The notes under the pieces: generated by a model
Database searches by the model: none
The model's input: only the letters and a program-made list of their open reading frames with translations
Told to the model about the DNA's origin: nothing
In this document: in pieces, positions 32,182 through 38,227 of the stretch
Position numbering within the stretch: the stretch's first letter is position 1
How the letters are laid out: each line of letters begins with the position of its first letter
Made by a program: the position numbers and the translations under genes
NCBI GenBank assembly: GCA_030605665.1
Contig: JAUWHW010000011.1
Coordinates: forward strand, 1 to 38,227
Direction of reading: 5' to 3'
Source: Dehalococcoidia bacterium
GTDB lineage: Bacteria > Chloroflexota > Dehalococcoidia > GIF9 > AB-539-J10
DNA: 38,227 bases

Positions 32182-34659
32182 CTAATCCCAAGGCGATGTC
32201 CTCCAAATATCTGCCGGAATCAGGACCTTATCCTTCTTGCCTACGGTAACAGGGTCCTTGACCATATAGCTTTTGGGGTTTTCAGGTATAGAGGAGACGA
32301 CACAGAGATAAAAGGAATCTTTATTAGCATCCGCTGCTCTGGTCTCATTACGATCTAACTCAATATCTTCGTCTTTGGTTTTTCCTTTAACTTCTATGCG
32401 CATCAATTCACCACTCTTAGCCTCTGCCTCTATATCATAGCCATAATTCAGTTTATCCACAGGGGTTACCTGTCTGCATGCACTTCTTAGCTTTTCTAAG
32501 GTGTAGTTCATGGCAAAGTTCTCAACGCCATTGTCTGGGCTCTCCTTTACACCACCTGCCCTGAGAAATTGACGCCACGCCCTGAATTGATCTTGATTGG
32601 TTACTCCCGCCAGATAAGATGGGCTAACAAAATTAAGCCCCGGCACATATTTTTGGTGGGTCTCCCAGTCTTGCTCTGGATGAAATTCTTTAGGGAAAAG
32701 CGCCTCCTTCGCTGCTCTTACATCTCCCTGCTTGGTAAGAACCCAGAATTCTGAACCTCTGGGAATGTCCTCACCGAGAATCTGCTGGCAATAGGTTGTA
32801 TATTTCACCAAGTCATCTGGTAATGGTTTTTCAGTTGTGATTAGAATTTTAGGCAGCAAAGTTTCCTTGCAAATGGCGGTGCTATCCAAAAGCTGCACAC
32901 CGGTTAATCCAAGCAAGAATCCTCTAAGCGTCTTCTGCTCCTCGTCGTTCTTCGCGCCCCTCAAAATATCAGGGTGCACTATAACTTTGGATTGCTCCGA
33001 TAATTCAGCTAAGTCCTTGAGTAGTGGGTCTGATAATTGAAAATCGGGGAGCCAAGCGTTTCTACCCTCAACAAGGTTACCATCTGCTGTTAGGATTATC
33101 TTGTGATACCAGTAACCCTCTTGGTACCTGCTTTTGCCAGAACCAATCCACCGGCGGTGGGCATTCAGCCACAAATATAGGTTTCGAAACCACTCTGTGG
33201 CAGTGGGCTCCTTGGACTTTTCGTTAAGAAAGTCCTCGTTACTTAGCAAGTCCTCCTTATCTACGCTACGGAATGAAATTGACTGGGATTCTTTGACTCG
33301 GGGATCAACGAACTTCAAGCTAGGTCGACCTCCCAAAACAATGGGGACATCTTTCCTGTTCAAAATGCCCATGCTCACAAGGTCTTTAATAGCTTCCTCA
33401 CTCTCAGAAAGCTTCACTACCTCGCTGGGTTTTGCGTTATCTCCATCGATGGTGGGCACGGAATCCCCCTCCCATAAGAATTTCTCTATAGGCTCAATAA
33501 GCTTAGGCCCAAATAGCTTCTCGTAGGACTCAAGCCCCCTAGATTTAGTGAATTCAAATGCTGGTAAATATTGATATCTCCAACTCCCGTGCCTCCTAAA
33601 ATGCTTTATGGCTTCCCTACACAGGTCAGCCACTTGCTCCACCAGCCACTGATTCCAGCTTGCCTCATAGTTGATAGCCTCTCGTCCAGGCTGGACGAGG
33701 AAGTCAGCCTGCATTGGGAATTTCGCGCCGCTTTTTGCCTCACCCAATGGCAAAAAGGAATAGACGCCACCGTACATTGCTCCTGCCTGAACCGGAGACA
33801 AATTCCCTTCATCATCCATCGCAAAAGCTATGGCTATTTCTCTCTGAGTTACATTGGCCCTATATTCCTGTGTGAGCCTATCCTGTTTTACCCAGTCTGG
33901 TATGTCTTTCAAGGTGCGACGGAAAAACTTAAATCTTTGCTGCCGGCCATCTTGCTTTAGAGTCGTAATACCTTCTTCACTTTCCCCGGCATTCTCTAGA
34001 ACCCAAGTTTGCCCAGAGACCTCATCGGTTACCTCTATCTTTCTTAGCCACCGAAGGAAGAGATACAGTTGGGTGTTGAGGTTCTTTATCTCTTCAAGCA
34101 AGATTGGGTAATATGATTCTTCCCTGAAGGGGGTGATGAATGCTGTCTTATCAGAATCAATAGCCTCCGATGGTTCATCAATCCAGATTGGCAAAACATG
34201 CCAGGGAACATTGCTTGGGGCACCCCACTCCTTATAATTTCTATCAAATTTGAAGTGAAAGCCACCAGAGTATACCTCGGGACAATCAGTGACCTTGAAG
34301 ACCGATTTGAACCCAATGCCCAGATAACCAAGGGTCCCTCTTTCAGGCTTCTTAGATGACCTGATGCCACAGAGGGCGTTCACATCTTCCTCAGTGAAAG
34401 GGCAGCCATTGTGTGTCACCATAACTCTATGGTTGTTGACTCTTATCTGGAAAATACCTTTAGTATTCAGCTCTAGGCCAGCATCCTCGGCATTTTGGAT
34501 TAGTTCGAGAATGAAGCCAGAACTCCTAGTAAACACTACTTGAGAAATCAGCTTCAGGCTATTGATATAGTCATCCCATATGCGAGTTCCCTTGCATGCT
34601 TCTATTTTGTTTTGGATACCATTAATAATCGCCTTTGCTTGGTCAGGGCTTACCATCAT
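32182..34659 (-). CDS. GHKL (sacsin/Hsp90-like) ATPase with C-terminal DUF3883 nuclease-like domain
   Basis: The 825-residue protein starts with a GHKL ATP-binding domain: FILELIQNAEDAG (E52, N56), VTHNGCPF (82-89) and RGTLGYLGIGFKSVF (107-121), the N, G1 and G2 boxes. A long uncharacterised middle follows. The C-terminal ~90 residues are DUF3883: YGYDIEAEA (D742), LMRIEVKGK (E756, K758), LDRNETRAA, consistent with a PD-(D/E)XK nuclease fold. Such proteins occur beside restriction genes, and the next gene is a nuclease-methyltransferase. AAGGAGG lies 5 nt before the first ATG. An ATP-driven clamp that licenses cleavage is a reasonable but untested model. Confidence 0.87.
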   Translation of the reverse strand: MMVSPDQAKAIINGIQNKIEACKGTRIWDDYINSLKLISQVVFTRSSGFILELIQNAEDAGLELNTKGIFQIRVNNHRVMVTHNGCPFTEEDVNALCGIRSSKKPERGTLGYLGIGFKSVFKVTDCPEVYSGGFHFKFDRNYKEWGAPSNVPWHVLPIWIDEPSEAIDSDKTAFITPFREESYYPILLEEIKNLNTQLYLFLRWLRKIEVTDEVSGQTWVLENAGESEEGITTLKQDGRQQRFKFFRRTLKDIPDWVKQDRLTQEYRANVTQREIAIAFAMDDEGNLSPVQAGAMYGGVYSFLPLGEAKSGAKFPMQADFLVQPGREAINYEASWNQWLVEQVADLCREAIKHFRRHGSWRYQYLPAFEFTKSRGLESYEKLFGPKLIEPIEKFLWEGDSVPTIDGDNAKPSEVVKLSESEEAIKDLVSMGILNRKDVPIVLGGRPSLKFVDPRVKESQSISFRSVDKEDLLSNEDFLNEKSKEPTATEWFRNLYLWLNAHRRWIGSGKSRYQEGYWYHKIILTADGNLVEGRNAWLPDFQLSDPLLKDLAELSEQSKVIVHPDILRGAKNDEEQKTLRGFLLGLTGVQLLDSTAICKETLLPKILITTEKPLPDDLVKYTTYCQQILGEDIPRGSEFWVLTKQGDVRAAKEALFPKEFHPEQDWETHQKYVPGLNFVSPSYLAGVTNQDQFRAWRQFLRAGGVKESPDNGVENFAMNYTLEKLRSACRQVTPVDKLNYGYDIEAEAKSGELMRIEVKGKTKDEDIELDRNETRAADANKDSFYLCVVSSIPENPKSYMVKDPVTVGKKDKVLIPADIWRTSPWD

Positions 34660-34718
34660 TATAACCTCCTTGGAATTGAATCAAGTAGTAGCTTACACCC
34701 ATCTCCAAATCCGCTTGG

Positions 34719-34988
34719 CTACCAACCACAGGCCTTCTCCGATGGATTTGCATCTAGCCACCGTTCAAATTCTTGCCTTGTTTTGTCTCCCTTCTGACCA
34801 TTATGCTTAATGCAAGCCACTCGCTGGTTGCGGAGGTCGTCCACACCACCTCGGGAAAGGGGCACAGCGTGTTCTATCTGCCATGTCATGCCATAGTCGC
34901 TGAGTAGTACTTTCTTTCTGTCACCGTAAACGCATCTGCCATCGCATTTGTGCCAGACCGCTAAGATTTGTTCATTCGTATAAGCCAT
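34719..34988 (-). CDS. Small HNH endonuclease-like protein
   Basis: An 89-residue HNH-type protein: CDGRCVYGDRKKV, then WQIEHAVPLSRGGVDD, then LRNQRVACIKHNGQKGDKT. The HNH signature EHxxPxSxGG...N...C..HN..K is complete except that the zinc cysteines are reduced to a CxxxC pair and ACIKH. AGGAGG lies 6-7 nt before the ATG. It ends 59 bp before the GHKL gene and may be the first enzyme of the defence operon. Confidence 0.85.
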   Translation of the reverse strand: MAYTNEQILAVWHKCDGRCVYGDRKKVLLSDYGMTWQIEHAVPLSRGGVDDLRNQRVACIKHNGQKGDKTRQEFERWLDANPSEKACGW

Positions 34989-35012
34989 TTCTACCTCCTA
35001 TGATATGAATAT

Positions 35013-35156
35013 CTAAGCTTTCCCTATTCTGAATACCTTTGTGCCACAAACAGGGCAAATACCTTGAACTGCTGGTCTGTTATTTTTGAGTGTAATTTGC
35101 TTAGGATTCCTTATTTCTACCTTCTTTCTACACTTCATACAATAAGCTGTTGCCAT
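35013..35156 (-). CDS. DUF5679 zinc-ribbon mini-protein
   Basis: A 47-residue protein with two CxxC pairs: MATAYCMKCRKKVEIRNP and GICPVCGTKVFRIG, the pattern of DUF5679 proteins, which are found in Chloroflexota and some Archaea with no known function. A strong AGGAGG lies ~7 nt before ATG. It sits 24 bp upstream of the HNH gene on the same strand, so it is probably in the same operon. Confidence 0.85.
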   Translation of the reverse strand: MATAYCMKCRKKVEIRNPKQITLKNNRPAVQGICPVCGTKVFRIGKA

Positions 35157-35208
35157 AATATCCTCCTACTTTGACTCTCCAAATCCGCTGCCTGGGCTAG
35201 CACTTTCT

Positions 35209-35508
35209 CTATTTGGTCACTTCTATTCTAAACTTGGTATTGCTTTTCTGCGCTGCATGCTTCCTAAAGGTAGCTTGCTGATCTTTATCGCTTTTTAGTG
35301 TCTCTGGCGTTTCAACCTCGACAATCTCACGCCTTCTGCCCTTCACGGCCTCTATGTCTGGTATTCTCCCGTATTTGCCAATCGGTGCAGGTCGGTCAAA
35401 ACCAGGCAAATCTGCCTTCACTTCGAATCCTTGTTTTTTGTATTGCTGAGCAACTGCTTTAACCTTCTTATCGTGTTTCGTTTGCTGAATGGGGTTTCTC
35501 CTTGCCAT
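35209..35508 (-). CDS. Unknown small protein, possible PD-(D/E)XK-like nuclease
   Basis: 99 residues, start at MARRNPIQQTKHD with AGGAGG ~7 nt upstream (the frame opens 9 codons earlier without support). The N-terminus is basic and helical. Residues ~45-72, GRIPDIEAVKGRRREIVEVET, place a PD followed 12-13 residues later by ExE, similar to the D...ExK core of small restriction-like folds, with Glu in place of the usual Lys. Function unknown. Confidence 0.7.
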   Translation of the reverse strand: MARRNPIQQTKHDKKVKAVAQQYKKQGFEVKADLPGFDRPAPIGKYGRIPDIEAVKGRRREIVEVETPETLKSDKDQQATFRKHAAQKSNTKFRIEVTK

Positions 35509-35596
35509 GCCTATACCTCCTGCTTTATTTCTCAAATATGCCCTACTGCTACATTTTTAAAGCATCCGCTGGAATCGGGGTGTCCACCTTTTTCAG

Positions 35597-35767
35597 TTAG
35601 TCGATGCTATAGCGCCTTACTAAGGTGGTTACTAAGACTCTGCCTTCGGGGTCATTAAGGGCATTGGCGATAGCCTTTTGGATTTGCTTTGACCTCTCAC
35701 CGTGGACTAAGTGATTTAGATTTCCTTTGGGAGCTCCTGCTCCTCTTCGCCTACCACCTTTTGGCAT
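35597..35767 (-). CDS. Small basic protein with GAPKGNLN motif
   Basis: 56 residues beginning MPKGGRRRGAGAPKGNLNHL; the GAPKGNLNxxxHG stretch is frequent in phage and mobile-element hypothetical proteins. No ribosome binding site is seen at the ATG (35767) or at TTG 35779, which lowers confidence. Function unknown. Confidence 0.5.
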   Translation of the reverse strand: MPKGGRRRGAGAPKGNLNHLVHGERSKQIQKAIANALNDPEGRVLVTTLVRRYSID

Positions 35768-35842
35768 GAGAACATTCAATCATAGATGAGGGCGGTTGTC
35801 AATGGGCTTTTGCAGTCAGGTGTGGACCTACCGAACTGTGTC

Positions 35843-36071
35843 TTAGCTATTCGCTTCTTCAAGCAGCCATGCAACAGATACCTTGAGAGCTTTAGCCAGG
35901 GCGACTACCTCAAAATCGGAAACTGGGCGAGTCCCTTGCTCAATCTTGGAGATAGTTGATTGGTCAACTTTAAGGCCTAATACTTGCAATCTTGCTACCA
36001 GGTCTTTTTGAGTTATAGGTGGCTTTGCTTGCTTTCTTGCCTCTCGGACATGGTGCTCTGTTGGCTTTCAC
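35843..36071 (-). pseudogene. XRE-family HTH regulator, N-terminus out of frame
   Basis: From about 36053 to the stop at 35843 a frame encodes VREARKQAKPPITQKDLVA, then VDQSTISKIEQGTRPVSD and VVALAKALKVSVAWLLEEAN, a Cro/CI-type helix-turn-helix. No start codon occurs before a TGA just upstream, while a GTG in another frame (36071) would give a natural N-terminus; a single-base frameshift near 36050 would join them. Either the gene is broken or translation starts at the internal TTG (35989), losing the first helix. Genes on both sides lack another nearby regulator. Confidence 0.65.
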
Positions 36072-36161
36072 TGTGTAGAGTATCGATATCGAGCTAAGGT
36101 TGACCGCCTAGACACTCATAATAACTGTCTTTAGCCTTAAAAGCCGCTCAACTTCGCTATT

Positions 36162-36623
36162 TCACAGCTCTTGCAGAGCTTTCTCGAGGTCCCAAACCTT
36201 TACGCCAAGGTTTCTCGCCTCCTCAGTTCGTCCCCAATTTGTGAATTTCTCTTCTCCAGTGATAATAACTTTGTCTGAGGTGGTAACTGCTAGTTGAACA
36301 AATTTTTCGTCATTTGGATCAAAAAATCTTGGAAGCTGCATTCTTCTCTTATTCCTCCAACCGAACTTGCCTGAGGCGTTCATAGCCGCATACCATATTC
36401 GAGTCACGGGAGTGGCCCAGAGATATCTGTTCCACTCCCCGAGGATTTGACTTTCTGGTTCCCCTAAATCTAAGAGAACTATATGACAGTGATGATAAAT
36501 TTTTTGAAGGAGATATTGAGCTTTCGAAATCTCCTCCACCTCCTCCCCTTTTTCAGAAGTAGCCTTCGCAATCACCCACGTATCTAAAACGAGGGATCTC
36601 TTATTTCCCGGCACTGGCTTCAC
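36162..36623 (-). CDS. PIN-domain (PIN_3-like) nuclease
   Basis: A 153-residue PIN-fold protein. The first acidic residue is D14 in SLVLDTWVI, E63 (or E56) may be the second, DPNDEKFVQLA (D102/D105) is the characteristic PIN_3 segment, and D117 lies in SDKVIITGEEKF, where most relatives have TGD. PIN proteins are metal-dependent RNases; many are toxins or defence effectors. The GTG start overlaps the end of the ATPase gene by 23 bp, so the two proteins are made together. The last acidic position being Glu (E124) is unusual but could still bind metal. Confidence 0.72.
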   Translation of the reverse strand: MKPVPGNKRSLVLDTWVIAKATSEKGEEVEEISKAQYLLQKIYHHCHIVLLDLGEPESQILGEWNRYLWATPVTRIWYAAMNASGKFGWRNKRRMQLPRFFDPNDEKFVQLAVTTSDKVIITGEEKFTNWGRTEEARNLGVKVWDLEKALQEL

Positions 36624-37941
36624 CTTTGAGCTTTGCAGAAATTGCCTCTGTTTGTTTTAGAGCATCAGTGAACTCAACCTGGAAGAATCCGGGAAATGGC
36701 TCTTTTTCCTTAAACCTTCCCATCTCGTCAAGCTTTAGCTCTTTTACTCGGGTGCCTTCCTTCCCTTTCTCGAAGTAAAAAATTGCCACATCCTCGCAAG
36801 AAATCTCACCTTCAGCTATGCGGCGTTGGAGTCGTAAAGGGAGATGCTCTGAATGGGTTTCGACAATGAGTTGCTTACCCAGCTTAGTGCTATCAATAAA
36901 GAGATCAGCAACCTCGGCCTGCATTGCTGGATGAAGGTGAACTTCAGGTTGCTCAATGAAGATTATCGCCTTCTCTCTCCTCACTCCATCCCTTACGGGA
37001 GTATAAAAACACTGGGTTATCACTGGTAAAAGCTGGTTTATTCCAAAGCCCATGTCAGTTATTCTGGCCCTAAGGTCTAAGTCACCATCGTGGAGATTCA
37101 AGGAATACTCATTCTGGCGCTCCAATTTTGGAATGACCTCGTCCTTAAAGCCAAACCTAGAAACCCATTCCACAATTTTATTCATGGTTTTCATATACTC
37201 GTCCATATCTCGAATGTATGCCAAGACATCGAGGGTCTGAGAGCCATGAAAACCAACGGTTTGTGGGAGTGTAGAGGAAATCTTCTTTTGGGGAGCGCCT
37301 ATGGACCTCGGGGTTTTCAACCAAAAAAAGTTGCTCGGTTCCTCGTTTACTAGATTCAGAACTTCATTCCATTTCTCGGCTTCCTTACCACTCCCACTGC
37401 TGATCAGTGGTATCAACCCTGGCAGATGGACGTTTTGCACAACTCCCTTTAATTCATCGGAGATAAAAATATTTTCTTTCAGTAACTCGTCATATCCAAG
37501 AATAGCTTTACCCCGCCCGTCAAATACTTTTGAGGATATGCGATATAGCGAGTTGTGCTTCGCACTCTCATCCACAGGAATTCGGAGCCTTAAAGTCAGT
37601 GCAGAAAAATCGAAGTGTGAGAAAGAGGACTCCTCTATAATCTTTGAAAGCCTTTGCTTCTCTTGCTCATCGAATGCTAAAGAGATGGAAAAGTCGAAGA
37701 TGCACTTTCTCTCCTTTTTGAAGGCAAAGTCTTCAAGTTTTGAAAGGTCGGCATATTTTCCGCTGAGGGACAGATCTGCGGCGGATTTCCTTTGGAACTT
37801 TTGCAAGAAGAAGGCTAGTGCAAGCAGGACAGAAGTCTTGCCTGAATTATTAGGCCCTATGAAAATGTTCAGTTTCTTAAAATCAAAGTTTGCCTCTTCT
37901 TTTATCGATTTAAAATTGGCAAGTTTAAAATTCGAGAGCAT
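36601..37941 (-). CDS. OLD/RecF-like AAA ATPase (DUF3696-type)
   Basis: A 446-residue ABC-class ATPase. Walker A is IGPNNSGKTSVL (GPNNSGKT 29-36), the signature-like segment is ITDMGFGINQLLPVI, Walker B with catalytic glutamate is IIFIEQPEVHLHP (326-338), and the H-loop is VETHSEHLPL (H363). This set is typical of DUF3696/OLD-family ATPases. No TOPRIM domain is present: the C-terminus after the H-loop is only ~80 residues. AGGAGG ~8 nt before ATG sets the start. The overlapping PIN gene makes a two-gene module similar in design to Septu (ATPase + HNH) but with a PIN nuclease. Confidence 0.87.
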   Translation of the reverse strand: MLSNFKLANFKSIKEEANFDFKKLNIFIGPNNSGKTSVLLALAFFLQKFQRKSAADLSLSGKYADLSKLEDFAFKKERKCIFDFSISLAFDEQEKQRLSKIIEESSFSHFDFSALTLRLRIPVDESAKHNSLYRISSKVFDGRGKAILGYDELLKENIFISDELKGVVQNVHLPGLIPLISSGSGKEAEKWNEVLNLVNEEPSNFFWLKTPRSIGAPQKKISSTLPQTVGFHGSQTLDVLAYIRDMDEYMKTMNKIVEWVSRFGFKDEVIPKLERQNEYSLNLHDGDLDLRARITDMGFGINQLLPVITQCFYTPVRDGVRREKAIIFIEQPEVHLHPAMQAEVADLFIDSTKLGKQLIVETHSEHLPLRLQRRIAEGEISCEDVAIFYFEKGKEGTRVKELKLDEMGRFKEKEPFPGFFQVEFTDALKQTEAISAKLKGEASAGK

Positions 37942-38028
37942 CCTTTCGCCTCCTACATTTAGACTTTTGGTTTCGTTTAGTGTTAGCTTCTAACCACCTC
38001 TAAAAACTTCAGGTTTCCTCATGGATGT

Positions 38029-38064
38029 ATTTTACCCCATATTGAGAGATTAACCAATGTGGTT
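38029..38064 (-). promoter_or_regulatory. Promoter candidate for the ATPase-PIN module with inverted repeat
   Basis: On the - strand TTGGTT (38052-38057), 17-bp spacer, TAAAAT (38029-38034). AACCA/TGGTT (38052-38056 and 38060-38064) form an inverted repeat on the -35 element, a possible operator for the neighbouring XRE regulator. Confidence 0.4.
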
Positions 38065-38133
38065 TGGAAGGGGTCTTTAGCTAGTTGGTTACTTTTTCAA
38101 GCAGCCAAAGCTTTGTGCCAAAGGTGTCTATCT

Positions 38134-38227
38134 TCATTTTTGCTCTTCAAATAAGAATAGCTCTGGCAAAGTAACCTCTAAAGCTCCTGCTATTGCTGCG
38201 ATATTCTTTAATGATGGATTACGTAAT
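38134..38227 (-). CDS. XRE-family HTH regulator, C-terminal part (cut by window edge)
   Basis: Thirty codons end at a TGA at 38134-38136: LRNPSLKNIAAIAGAL then EVTLPELF. The pattern (R-N-PS-xxxL-x-xIA-x-AL-x-V-x-xxELF) is the C-terminal end of Cro/CI-type helix-turn-helix regulators. The remainder is beyond the window. It lies upstream of the ATPase-PIN pair in the same direction. Confidence 0.75.
   Translation of the reverse strand, partial: LRNPSLKNIAAIAGALEVTLPELFLFEEQK

Larger units (their letters stand above)
23531..38227. mobile_element. Integrated element at tRNA-Asp (one end outside window)
   Basis: The region starts with a large serine recombinase whose 3' end lies inside tRNA-Asp, and it carries only accessory genes: RHH regulator, toxin-antitoxin, nuclease/methyltransferase operon, small proteins, XRE regulators, ATPase-PIN pair. 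No housekeeping gene is seen to the right edge. A second copy of the tRNA 3' end, expected at the far end, was not found by eye within the window, so the right boundary is beyond it. A comparable logic, a serine recombinase integrating at an RNA gene, is known for the ssrA-linked elements of Dehalococcoides. Confidence 0.65.

Noticed and set aside
34702..35189. 14-bp identical sequence TCTCCAAATCCGCT at 34702 and 35176
   Set aside because: Both copies are intergenic, but one or more 14-bp matches are expected by chance in a window this size.
23550..38227. Second copy of the tRNA-Asp 3' end as right attachment site
   Set aside because: Reading the element by eye showed no repeat of the tRNA end; it is probably outside the window.
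1..38227. CRISPR array, rRNA operon, prophage structural genes
   Set aside because: No regularly spaced repeats, rRNA-like stretches, or capsid/terminase/tail genes were seen.

Overview
The window looks like a chromosome segment of an anaerobic bacterium, most likely a Dehalococcoidia-type Chloroflexota. This placement is an inference from gene content: an oxygen-sensitive Hdr/Flx/formate-dehydrogenase electron-bifurcation set, a DnaD plus DnaC-like replication cluster, a RicT/PSP1 protein, a DUF5679 mini-protein and a large serine recombinase next to a tRNA. No rRNA or lineage-diagnostic gene is present to confirm it.

Layout. Bases 1-3545 hold the end of a molybdopterin formate dehydrogenase, its cofactor gene mobA, a NiFe-hydrogenase maturation protease, only the last ~70 codons of a hydrogenase large subunit, and a decayed IS481-like insertion sequence. 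Bases 3897-10447 hold a redox module: hdrA on +, and on - a five-gene operon (HdrD-like, MvhD/FlxD-like, FlxB-, FlxC- and FlxA-like) converging on hdrA. Together these would form a flavin-based bifurcating heterodisulfide-reductase-like complex fed by NAD(P)H or ferredoxin and possibly by formate dehydrogenase. Bases 10609-12896 are the yceD-rpmF-fabD-nusB-acpP lipid/ribosome operon. Bases 12972-15606 hold an M20 amidohydrolase followed by three deletion-scarred genes (DUF2229 protein, acyl-CoA dehydratase activase, thioredoxin reductase). Bases 15658-20140 are rplI-dnaB-dnaD-like-tandem DnaC-like AAA+ gene and an HNH nuclease. Bases 20148-23276 are lysA-holB-ricT on -. A tRNA-Asp follows at 23475-23549.

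From the tRNA-Asp to the right edge the content changes abruptly to an integrated element loaded with defence-type genes. A large serine recombinase gene ends inside the tRNA, with its stop codon supplied by the T-arm. Then come a membrane-anchored protein and a small ribbon-helix-helix regulator under a near-consensus promoter with 33-bp-phased repeats, and a Panacea antitoxin with a PemK/MazF-like toxin. On - there is a probable defence operon (HNH protein; GHKL-ATPase/DUF3883 nuclease; nuclease-methyltransferase fusion; HEPN-like protein), small accessory genes, a broken XRE regulator, and a two-gene ATPase + PIN-nuclease module. A second XRE regulator is cut by the window edge. The other end of the element is not in the window.

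The most interesting candidates for undescribed systems are the HNH / GHKL-DUF3883 / PD-(D/E)XK-methyltransferase / HEPN operon and the overlapping DUF3696-type ATPase + PIN pair, both carried by the tRNA-Asp element.
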